This document shows positions 1-6,399 of a DNA stretch of 11,116 nt, piece after piece. The stretch's first letter is position 1. Each line of letters begins with the position of its first letter. Both the position numbers and the translations under genes were made by a program. The stretch lies in contig JAUMWZ010000037.1 in NCBI GenBank assembly GCA_030529405.1, positions 1 to 11,116 of the forward strand. The letters are read 5' to 3'. The notes under the pieces were generated by a model. The model saw nothing but the letters and a program-made list of their open reading frames with translations. It was not told where the DNA came from and did no database searches. Source of the DNA: Bacteroides sp. (GTDB lineage Bacteria > Bacteroidota > Bacteroidia > Bacteroidales > Bacteroidaceae).

Positions 1-5
1 TTTGT

Positions 6-48
6 AAACTGTATATAGTTTGTTTTGAGCTTAATATAGTGTTGATTT
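6..48 (+). repeat. Remnant of a 22-bp TATATA-core tandem array
   Basis: One good unit begins at 6 (AAACTGTATATAGTTTG), followed by a degenerate one at about 27-28 (core AATATAG). The good unit matches those in the five other arrays of this window. Spacing to the second unit is 21-22 bp and its match is weak. The array may continue to the left of the window, so its full size is unknown. It lies upstream of the first lipoprotein gene. Confidence 0.5.
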
Positions 49-95
49 TGCTATTAAGTATTTGATGTTTTAATAACTATAATAATAAAACTTTT

Positions 96-1424
96 ATGTT
101 GAAAACTATGAATTTTAGAAAATTTATTTTGTTGCTAGTTCTTTCTGTTTCATTCCTTTATGGGTGTAGCAAAGAGACGATAGTAGAGAGAATAGAGGTA
201 GAAGGTGGTTCTCAGATATTGCGTGGAAACGGTACTCCTCAAGACACAGAGGGTAAGGTTGGCGACTGGTATGTAGACCTTTCCACTACAATTATTTATG
301 GACCTAAAACCGATAAAGGTTGGGACAAACAGAAAGGTATATCTTTGAGAGGGAAAAGAGGTAAGAGCACATTGATACTTTCAGGCAATTCTGAACCCTC
401 AGATGAGATTGGTAACGACGGAGACTATTACATAGACCGTAGCAATCAGAACCTATATGGTCCTAAGATGAACGGGAAGTGGGGCAATTCTTCTATTACT
501 TTAAGGGGAGAGAATGGTCGTGGAAACAAGATACTATCGGGAAGTTCAGCTCCAAGTGATACACAAGGAGATGATGGAGACTACTATATAGACGTGGCAA
601 ACAATAAGATGTATGGTCCAAAGAAAGCAGGAGTGTGGGGTCAGCCCGTGGTAAATTTGAAAGGACAGAGAGGAGAGTCTGCTAAGATACTCCATGGAAG
701 TTCGATGCCAACAGATGCTGACGGTGTAGATGGAGATTATTACATTGATTTGTCAGAATATAAGTTTTATGGTCCTAAGGCTAATGGAAAGTGGAATCAG
801 GGTATAACACTGAAGGCTAGAGGCAACAAGATTATTGTTGGCAACTCTGCACCAAATAATGAAACAGACGGTATTGTTGGAGATTGGTTTATTGACACTA
901 TTGGAAAGGCACTATATGGTCCTAAACAAGAAGAAGGCTGGTTCAATCCTGTAAAAGAGTTTACTGGAACTGTTCATACAGCAGAAGGTGCGCCAGAAGA
1001 TGAATTGGGTAGCGACGGAGATTACTACATAGACACTAAAAACAATAAAGCCTATGGACCTAAGAAAGGCGGAGAATGGGATACATACTTCTTGAATATG
1101 TCAGATGTGGCAGGTAGAATACCAAAATTTATAACCGATGACAAAGCCCCTGTAGATGAATTTGGAGACGATGGCGATATATTCTTAGACACAAAGACGT
1201 ACAATATATATGGTCCTAAGAAGAACAACAAATGGGGCAACCCTACCGGAAACATAAAGGGAGCTAAGGGAGATAACGGCACAAGTGGTAGCAGAATATT
1301 AAGTGGCGAAGGTGTTCCGAGTCAGTCATTGGGTAATAATGGCGATTGGTATGTAGACAAACAGAATAAGAAGATATACGGTCCTAAGACTTCAAACTCT
1401 TGGGGAGAAGGCATAGCGTTATAG
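96..1424 (+). CDS. Lipoprotein of eight tandem 'YGPK' modules
   Basis: Predicted lipoprotein of 442 residues. A basic start and hydrophobic stretch (residues 8-21) lead to a lipobox LYGC with Cys24 as the lipidated residue. After a short stalk (residues 25-40) the protein is eight modules of about 45-58 residues. Each reads roughly I-L-S-G-x-x-x-P, then G-D-G-D-Y-Y-I-D, then Y-G-P-K, a Trp, and a Gly-rich link (G-x-x-G). Comparable modules occur in Bacteroidetes proteins with collagen-like Gly-X-Y stretches. Here the collagen part is reduced to a few triplets, longest just before the last module (GAKGDNGTSGS). No catalytic motif is visible. A structural or adhesive surface protein is an inference. 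ATG 96 is chosen; ATG 108 would leave a shorter but usable signal peptide. The next gene is a paralogue. Confidence 0.85.
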   Translation: MLKTMNFRKFILLLVLSVSFLYGCSKETIVERIEVEGGSQILRGNGTPQDTEGKVGDWYVDLSTTIIYGPKTDKGWDKQKGISLRGKRGKSTLILSGNSEPSDEIGNDGDYYIDRSNQNLYGPKMNGKWGNSSITLRGENGRGNKILSGSSAPSDTQGDDGDYYIDVANNKMYGPKKAGVWGQPVVNLKGQRGESAKILHGSSMPTDADGVDGDYYIDLSEYKFYGPKANGKWNQGITLKARGNKIIVGNSAPNNETDGIVGDWFIDTIGKALYGPKQEEGWFNPVKEFTGTVHTAEGAPEDELGSDGDYYIDTKNNKAYGPKKGGEWDTYFLNMSDVAGRIPKFITDDKAPVDEFGDDGDIFLDTKTYNIYGPKKNNKWGNPTGNIKGAKGDNGTSGSRILSGEGVPSQSLGNNGDWYVDKQNKKIYGPKTSNSWGEGIAL

Positions 1425-1479
1425 GAGTCACAAACATTGCAATAGGGATTGGTGTGATAGAAGTTTTTGCTTCATTTCC

Positions 1480-1567
1480 CAATTGTATATGATTTGCTTT
1501 TAGTTTATATATAGCCTTCTTTCAAACCATATACAGCTGATAATTAAACTATATACAAACTAAAATA
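1480..1567 (+). repeat. 22-bp tandem array, 4 units
   Basis: Four imperfect units start at 1480, 1502, 1524 and 1546, exactly 22 bp apart, with cores TGTATAT, TATATATAG, CATATACAG and TATATAC. Units 3 and 4 carry the AAAC lead seen elsewhere, and unit 3 carries the GCTGA tail. The array fills the middle of the 211-bp spacer between the two lipoprotein genes. Nothing else is recognised in that spacer apart from an inverted repeat at 1565-1610. Confidence 0.8.
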
Positions 1568-1610
1568 GCAAAATAACGTGTGTGCTATAAACCTTTGCGG
1601 GTTTTGCTAT
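1565..1610 (+). other. Inverted repeat upstream of second lipoprotein
   Basis: ATAGCAAAA (1565-1573) is the exact reverse complement of TTTTGCTAT (1602-1610). A nearer partial partner, TGCTAT (1583-1588), could pair with the same left arm, so two alternative hairpins are possible. It lies 26-71 bp before the ATG at 1636, in the likely leader or promoter region. With nine AT-rich pairs over a 28-nt loop, chance is possible. Confidence 0.3.
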
Positions 1611-1635
1611 AATATTAAACAGAAATATTTTTTAT

Positions 1636-2727
1636 ATGAACATAATAAGAAAACATACTCTTTCTTTCTTCAAAGCATTCGTGGCTATTGTTCTTCCGCT
1701 GACCTTCACGTCTTGCACGGAAACGATAATAGAACGTGTTAAAGTTCAGCGCAATGCATCTATACTTTCGGGAGAAGGAGTTCCTACAAGAAATATAGGT
1801 AAGGTAGGAGATTACTACATCAACAGTCTAACGGCAGACCTCTTTGGACCTAAAACAAAAGCTGGCTGGAGCGTCACAAAGATTAACCTTCTAGGTGAAG
1901 AAGGATATGGAACGGTGGTGCTATCGGGCAATGGTGTGCCAGCCAACAATATCGGCGCGGTGGGAGATTATTATATTGATTTAGAAACAGCCGACCTATA
2001 TGGTCCAAAACAAGAGAACCTATGGGGTAGCCCTATGTTTAATATGCGTGGAGAGAAGGGAGTTTCTAGCATATTACTATCTGGCGAAGGAGAACCTACA
2101 GCAGAGATTGGCAGGTTGGGCGATTGGTATATCGACACAACTACGGGCAAACTGTATGGAGAAAAAACACTCTCTGGTTGGACAAAACATATTGACATGG
2201 TAGGAGATAAAGGCATTGGCTCGAAAATACATACTGGCTTTGGACGACCATATAACTCATTAGGAAATGTAGGAGACTATTATATAAATATCAGCACTAC
2301 AGAACTCTATGGAGCCAAAACAGAAAATGGCTGGACTGCACCTTTATTTGTGATGAGAGGCGAGAAGGGTGGATACAGACAACGATTGCTTGTGGGCAGA
2401 GGAGTGCCTAGCTCTGAAACAGGAACAACCTTCGATATATACATAGACCTTAATACGGGAAACATATATGGTCCTAAGTTGCCAATTATAAAATTACCGT
2501 TCCCCATTCCAGGCTTAAATAATGACCCATGGGTTGTTTCTTCTACTCAAGGCAATATCTTCGGTTCAAAGGGTAGTGCTGGTGCAAACGGAAACACACT
2601 GCATAGCGGCGACACTGCGCCCCAAGACAATCTAGGAGTTGAGGGCGACTGGTATATAGACAAGACAAATAGAAAGCTCTATGGTCCTAAGACCACTACT
2701 TGGGGAGTCCCTATAGATTTGTCATAA
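1636..2727 (+). CDS. Lipoprotein of six tandem 'YGPK' modules (paralogue)
   Basis: Predicted lipoprotein of 363 residues. The signal peptide ends in a lipobox FTSC with Cys27, followed by TETIIERVKV, which closely parallels SKETIVERIEV in the preceding protein. Six modules follow with the same signature: L-S-G-x-G-x-P, G-D-Y-Y-I-D, Y-G-P-K and Trp. Module 5 is divergent. Its G-D is replaced by T-F-D, and it carries a Pro-rich insert (PIIKLPFPIPGL) after Y-G-P-K. As in the first protein, a short Gly-X-Y run (GSKGSAGANGN) precedes the last module, and both proteins end about ten residues after the final Y-G-P-K. The pair therefore arose by gene duplication with later gain or loss of modules. 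No enzyme motif is seen; a surface structural or adhesive role is inferred. A terminator-like hairpin follows at 2755. Confidence 0.85.
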   Translation: MNIIRKHTLSFFKAFVAIVLPLTFTSCTETIIERVKVQRNASILSGEGVPTRNIGKVGDYYINSLTADLFGPKTKAGWSVTKINLLGEEGYGTVVLSGNGVPANNIGAVGDYYIDLETADLYGPKQENLWGSPMFNMRGEKGVSSILLSGEGEPTAEIGRLGDWYIDTTTGKLYGEKTLSGWTKHIDMVGDKGIGSKIHTGFGRPYNSLGNVGDYYINISTTELYGAKTENGWTAPLFVMRGEKGGYRQRLLVGRGVPSSETGTTFDIYIDLNTGNIYGPKLPIIKLPFPIPGLNNDPWVVSSTQGNIFGSKGSAGANGNTLHSGDTAPQDNLGVEGDWYIDKTNRKLYGPKTTTWGVPIDLS

Positions 2728-2754
2728 CACACATACTTTGCATACATTTCAGAT

Positions 2755-2803
2755 AACAGAGGTTGCCACATTAGTAAACATACAATATGGCAACCTTTGT
2801 TTT
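2755..2803 (+). terminator. Intrinsic terminator after second lipoprotein
   Basis: The left arm 2755-2772 pairs with 2784-2801 around an 11-nt loop. The core AGGTTGCCA/TGGCAACCT is perfect, with one G-T pair outside it and one mismatch inside it. TTTT follows at 2800-2803. It starts 28 bp after the stop codon, so it should end the lipoprotein transcript. Confidence 0.75.
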
Positions 2804-2881
2804 ATTCTGTCATCTTATTTCTTTTCTTCTTCAATTAAGTTCTTTCTTACAACTTTCTTAGACTTCTCTCAGCCCTTTTTT

Positions 2882-2969
2882 ATTTTATATATAGCTGACT
2901 TATAAACTATATATAATCCATTTTCAAACTATATTTAGTTTGCAATTAGTTTGTATATGGTTTACTTTT
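2882..2969 (+). repeat. 22-bp tandem array, 4 units
   Basis: Units start at 2882, 2904, 2926 and 2948, exactly 22 bp apart. Cores are TATATATAGCTGACTT, AAACTATATATAA, AAACTATATTTAGTTTG and AGTTTGTATATGG. The array sits in the 383-bp spacer 2728-3110, between the terminator at 2755-2803 and the promoter at 3042-3073. The rest of the spacer is T-rich on this strand and shows no coding signal. Confidence 0.8.
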
Positions 2970-3041
2970 CTATCTTAAATCGTTTTATTCTCTTATCCAT
3001 ATCCACCATTTCCTTATATTTCTCTCAACAGCATTGAAAAA

Positions 3042-3073
3042 TTTGCAGATGCATTCTTAAAACAATATTTTTG
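3042..3073 (+). promoter_or_regulatory. Bacteroidetes promoter of the GH95 gene
   Basis: A TTTG at 3042-3045 (-33 box) and TATTTTTG at 3066-3073 (-7 box, consensus TAnnTTTG) are separated by 20 bp. This matches the Bacteroides housekeeping promoter pattern. Transcription would begin near 3080, giving a leader of about 30 nt before ATG 3111. Confidence 0.65.
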
Positions 3074-3110
3074 TATCTCCAAAAAAGTACAAACAATTAA
3101 ATTGACATCT

Positions 3111-5576
3111 ATGATTAGAAGAAGCTGTGCATTTGTTTTTCTTTTCCTTTTTGCTTTGTCAGCCTATGCCCAGAGCAATATCGGGAAGTCTGAAATGACT
3201 ATATGGTTCGACAAACCAACGAGTTTAGACGGTAAGTCTGTGTGGTATAAAGGCAGAACAAAGGAATGGATTGCCAAGAATAAGCCCGTTTCAGCTGGCG
3301 ACAGAGCAAGAAATGACGACCAAGAGTGGGAGTCAAAGTCGCTACCTATTGGTAACGGAAGTATAGGCGCAAACATAATGGGCTCGGTGTTTGAAGAAAG
3401 AATAACCTTCAACGAAAAGACTTTGTGGCGTGGTGGTCCAAACACAAGCAAGGGAGCCGACTATTATTGGAACGTGAACAAGAACTCTGCGCATCTGCTT
3501 AAAGACATACGAAAAGCATTTGAAGAAGGAGATAACGAGAAAGCAGCAAGGCTTACGCGCGACAACTTCAATAGTGTTGTGCCTTACGAATCTACACGTG
3601 AAACCCCATTCCGCTTTGGAAGTTTCACAACCATGGGGGAGTTTCTGATAGAAACTTCTCACAACGAGAAGAAAATAACCGATTATAGCCGTGCGTTGCA
3701 TATAGATTCGGCTTTGGCTGTTGTTGCTTACAATCTTGACGGAGTGAAGTTTGAACGCAAGTATTTCACTTCATACCCTCACAATGTTATGGTGGCAAAG
3801 TTCACAGCCAATAAGCAAGGCAGGCAAAACCTTACATTCAGATATACACCAAACCCTGTTTCGCAAGGGACGATGACCGCTGTTGGCAAAAACGAGCTAT
3901 GCTACACTGCCAAGCTGGACAATAACTCAATGAAATATGTTGTCAGAATACACGCTGAGGCTGTTGGCGGAACTGTTTCTAACGCTAACAACTGCATCAC
4001 TGTTAAAGATGCTGACGAGGTAGTGTTTTATGTCACTGCCGACACCGACTATAAGATGAACTTCAACCCCGACTTTAAGAATCCACGAACTTATGTAGGA
4101 GTCAATCCGGAGAAGACTACAAAGAACTGGTTGTGCAATGCGGTTAAGAAAGGGTATGATAATCTGTGGGTTGCACACTATTCTGACTTTGCATCTCTAT
4201 TCAATAGAGTTAAGTTGCAAATCAATAACAGTCAATATGCAAACAATATACCAACTGCAGAAAGGCTGTCTAACTACAGAAAAGGAGCAACAGACCATTC
4301 GCTAGAAACTCTTTACTATCAGTTTGGTCGCTATCTGTTGATTGCAAGCTCACGCAAGGGCAATATGCCTGCCAATCTTCAAGGTATGTGGCATAACAAT
4401 GTAGATGGTCCATGGCGAGTAGACTATCACAACAACATAAATCTTCAGATGAACTATTGGCCTGCACTATCAACTAACCTTGCAGAATGCACATTGCCGT
4501 TGGTCGATTTCATTGAAACACTAGTAAAACCAGGTGAGAAAACAGCAAAAGCATACTTCGGTGCAAGCGGTTGGACAGCTTCTATATCAGGAAATATATT
4601 TGGATTTACTGCTCCACTAGAAAGCAAAGATATGTCGTGGAACTTTAATCCGATGGCAGGACCATGGTTAGCTACTCACGTATGGGACTATTATGCATAC
4701 ACAAAAGACTTGAATTTCCTAAAGAAAAGAGGATATAGCATCATCAAAAGCAGTGCAAACTTTGCGACAGACTATCTGTGGCACAGAGCAGACGGTAGCT
4801 ATACGGCAGCTCCATCAACATCTCCCGAACACGGACCAGTAGATAAAGGAGCTACGTTTGTTCATGCAGTTGTGCGCGAGGCTTTGTTGAATGCCATTGA
4901 AGCATCTAAGATTTTGGGTGTTGATAAAGCAGACAGAGCCAAGTGGGAGAACGTGTTGAAGAACCTAGCACCATATAAAATAGGTCGTTATGGTCAGTTA
5001 ATGGAATGGTCAGAAGATATAGACGACCCTAACAGTAAGCACCGTCATGTCAATCATCTTTTCTGTTTGCACCCAGGACGTACTCTTTCTCCAATCACAA
5101 CACCTGAACTTGCCACGGCAGCTAAGGTTGTGTTAAACCACAGAGGAGATGGGGCTACTGGCTGGAGTATGGGTTGGAAACTCAACCAATGGGCAAGACT
5201 TCACGACGGAGACAGAGCATATACGCTGTTCCAAAACCTTATAAAAAACGGAACTCTAGATAACCTTTGGGATACACACCCGCCATTTCAGATTGACGGT
5301 AACTTTGGTGGAACTGCTGGAATTACAGAAATGTTGCTACAAAGCCATATGGATTTCGTGCATATTCTGCCTGCTTTGCCTACTGCATGGACTGAAGGTG
5401 AGGTAAAAGGTTTGAGGGCTAAAGGAAACCTAGAGGTGGATATGAAGTGGAAAGACGGTAAGCTGACTTTGCTGACATTAAGAGGTAAAGTGGGCGATAA
5501 GTTTACTTTGCGCTATCAAGATAGAACAAAAGAGGTTACAATAGGTAAGAGCGGAGTGCTTGAAACCAGCTTCTAA
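3111..5576 (+). CDS. GH95 alpha-L-fucosidase, secreted
   Basis: Glycoside hydrolase family 95 enzyme of 821 residues, full length. It is expected to hydrolyse alpha-1,2-linked L-fucose at glycan ends with inversion. A signal peptide (residues 1-20, cleavage after SAYA) predicts export to the periplasm or beyond. The N-terminal domain carries SLPIGNGSIGANIMG and FNEKTLWRGGP, typical of the family. In the (alpha/alpha)6 region the key residues of the Bifidobacterium enzyme AfcA have clear counterparts. These are Asn442 and Asn444 in HNNINLQMNYWP, Glu573 in TSPEHGP (acid), and Asp729 in QIDGNFGGTAG. His440, two residues before the first Asn, fits fucosidases; as I recall, the related L-galactosidases have Thr there. 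ATG 3111 is preferred over the in-frame TTG at 3102 because it directly opens the signal peptide (MIRRSC). It has its own promoter. The GH110 gene downstream suggests a shared glycan target. Confidence 0.93.
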   Translation: MIRRSCAFVFLFLFALSAYAQSNIGKSEMTIWFDKPTSLDGKSVWYKGRTKEWIAKNKPVSAGDRARNDDQEWESKSLPIGNGSIGANIMGSVFEERITFNEKTLWRGGPNTSKGADYYWNVNKNSAHLLKDIRKAFEEGDNEKAARLTRDNFNSVVPYESTRETPFRFGSFTTMGEFLIETSHNEKKITDYSRALHIDSALAVVAYNLDGVKFERKYFTSYPHNVMVAKFTANKQGRQNLTFRYTPNPVSQGTMTAVGKNELCYTAKLDNNSMKYVVRIHAEAVGGTVSNANNCITVKDADEVVFYVTADTDYKMNFNPDFKNPRTYVGVNPEKTTKNWLCNAVKKGYDNLWVAHYSDFASLFNRVKLQINNSQYANNIPTAERLSNYRKGATDHSLETLYYQFGRYLLIASSRKGNMPANLQGMWHNNVDGPWRVDYHNNINLQMNYWPALSTNLAECTLPLVDFIETLVKPGEKTAKAYFGASGWTASISGNIFGFTAPLESKDMSWNFNPMAGPWLATHVWDYYAYTKDLNFLKKRGYSIIKSSANFATDYLWHRADGSYTAAPSTSPEHGPVDKGATFVHAVVREALLNAIEASKILGVDKADRAKWENVLKNLAPYKIGRYGQLMEWSEDIDDPNSKHRHVNHLFCLHPGRTLSPITTPELATAAKVVLNHRGDGATGWSMGWKLNQWARLHDGDRAYTLFQNLIKNGTLDNLWDTHPPFQIDGNFGGTAGITEMLLQSHMDFVHILPALPTAWTEGEVKGLRAKGNLEVDMKWKDGKLTLLTLRGKVGDKFTLRYQDRTKEVTIGKSGVLETSF

Positions 5577-5587
5577 GAAAACACTTG

Positions 5588-5626
5588 TGCAGACTGTCGG
5601 TTAAGGCTAATAATCAGCCGTCTGCA
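5588..5626 (+). terminator. Weak hairpin after GH95 gene
   Basis: TGCAGAC (5588-5594) pairs with GTCTGCA (5620-5626). An inner GGCT/AGCC stem (5605-5608 with 5616-5619) leaves a 10-nt bulge on the left side. It starts 12 bp after the stop codon but has no T-tract. It runs directly into the 22-bp array. It could be a weak terminator, a 3'-end stabiliser, or chance. Confidence 0.3.
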
Positions 5627-5713
5627 AACAATATATAGCTGACTTCCAAATTATATATAGTCTGCAAACTGACTGTATATAGTTTGGAAGTTGTGTATAT
5701 ATACTTTACTTGC
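5626..5713 (+). repeat. 22-bp tandem array, 4 units
   Basis: Units start at 5626 (AAACAATATATAGCTGACTT), 5648 (AAATTATATATAGTCTG), 5670 (TGACTGTATATAGTTTGG) and 5692 (TGTGTATATATAC), all exactly 22 bp apart. The last is the most diverged. The array occupies the first half of the spacer between the GH95 and DUF2752 genes. Confidence 0.8.
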
Positions 5714-5762
5714 GTTGCGTGTTTAAGCAGAAAATATACATACTATCACTGACCCGCTTTCT

Positions 5763-5817
5763 GAAACTTATAGTTGCTGAAACTGTGATTTGTTGCGCAA
5801 CAGAAACTTAAAGTTTC
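5763..5817 (+). promoter_or_regulatory. Cluster of palindromes upstream of DUF2752 promoter
   Basis: Two perfect palindromes are directly adjacent: TGTTGCGCAACA (5791-5802) and GAAACTTAAAGTTTC (5803-5817, single central base). A third, imperfect one, GAAACTTATAGTTGC (5763-5777), resembles the second. They end 10 bp before the -7 box at 5828, where a dimeric regulator could act. The bound protein is unknown. Alternatively, the two perfect palindromes could act as DNA or RNA hairpins. Confidence 0.45.
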
Positions 5818-5827
5818 AATAAACATT

Positions 5828-5835
5828 TATCTTTG
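5828..5835 (+). promoter_or_regulatory. -7 box upstream of DUF2752 gene
   Basis: TATCTTTG exactly matches the Bacteroidetes -7 consensus TAnnTTTG. No TTTG stands at the usual -33 distance, which would fit activator-dependent transcription given the palindromes just upstream. The in-frame TTG at 5833 lies inside this box, so translation should begin further down, at ATG 5875 or 5884. Confidence 0.5.
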
Positions 5836-5874
5836 CATATCAACCCGAAAAAAGACAAAGGATTTATCAAATAT

Positions 5875-6249
5875 ATGCAGTCTATGAGAAAGGCAATACT
5901 ATTATTCTTCTTATTTGTTGTCGTTGTGGGGCTGTATTTTATATACAATCCCGAATATCATTCATTATTTCCTCGTTGCATATTCTTACACCTTACAGGA
6001 TATAAGTGTGTCGGCTGTGGTTCGCAAAGAGCAATTCACTCTTTGTTACACTTTGATTTAGCATCAGCCATTAGATATAACGCTTTGCTCGTTATATTCA
6101 TTCCCTACATGATAATGCTGTTTATCTCTACATTGTGGAAGAGCAAGCTGCCAACTATTTATGCCATACTTACTCATCATATCGTTATAAAGACTATTTT
6201 TGTAATAGTTTTGTTTTGGGCAGTTCTTAGGAACGTTTACAACTGGTGA
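5875..6249 (+). CDS. DUF2752 family small membrane protein
   Basis: Small integral membrane protein of 124 residues. It shows the DUF2752 signature: FPRCIFLHLTGYKCVGCGSQRA (residues 32-52, with Cys35, Cys45 and Cys48), followed by a hydrophobic tail. Predicted membrane segments are at about 7-24, 66-87 and 100-119. The CxxCG motif with a following Arg is the family hallmark. Its function is not established, and the cysteines could bind a metal or form a redox pair. ATG 5875 is preferred; ATG 5884 gives 121 residues with the same segments, and the upstream TTG 5833 falls in the promoter box. It sits between two glycosidase genes. The 150-bp gap to the next gene holds no clear promoter or terminator, so cotranscription with GH110 is possible. 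Confidence 0.8.
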   Translation: MQSMRKAILLFFLFVVVVGLYFIYNPEYHSLFPRCIFLHLTGYKCVGCGSQRAIHSLLHFDLASAIRYNALLVIFIPYMIMLFISTLWKSKLPTIYAILTHHIVIKTIFVIVLFWAVLRNVYNW

Positions 6250-6399
6250 TATGGTCGTTCGTAATCCTCCTTTTGTGTGTGGTGAAAGATGTGTCTCTTT
6301 GTTGTAACAGATTTATCTTCTTGTCTTTAAGGCAATATATCTCCGATGCAAAACATAATATTTATAGGTAAAAAACAATAATAAAAAAACATACTTATC

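Noticed and set aside
1425..1480. Terminator after the first lipoprotein
   Set aside because: Only short weak pairings (such as GTCAC with GTGTGAT) are visible, and no convincing stem with a T-tract was found.
3102..3110. TTG start for the GH95 gene
   Set aside because: ATG 3111, nine bases later, opens directly with the basic start of the signal peptide.
3342..3701. Minus-strand reading frames across the window, the longest being 105-145 codons
   Set aside because: They all lie opposite well-supported + strand genes, and their products show no family motifs.
5833..5874. TTG start for the DUF2752 gene
   Set aside because: The codon lies within the TATCTTTG promoter box. ATG 5875 or 5884 gives the expected short N-terminus before the first membrane segment.
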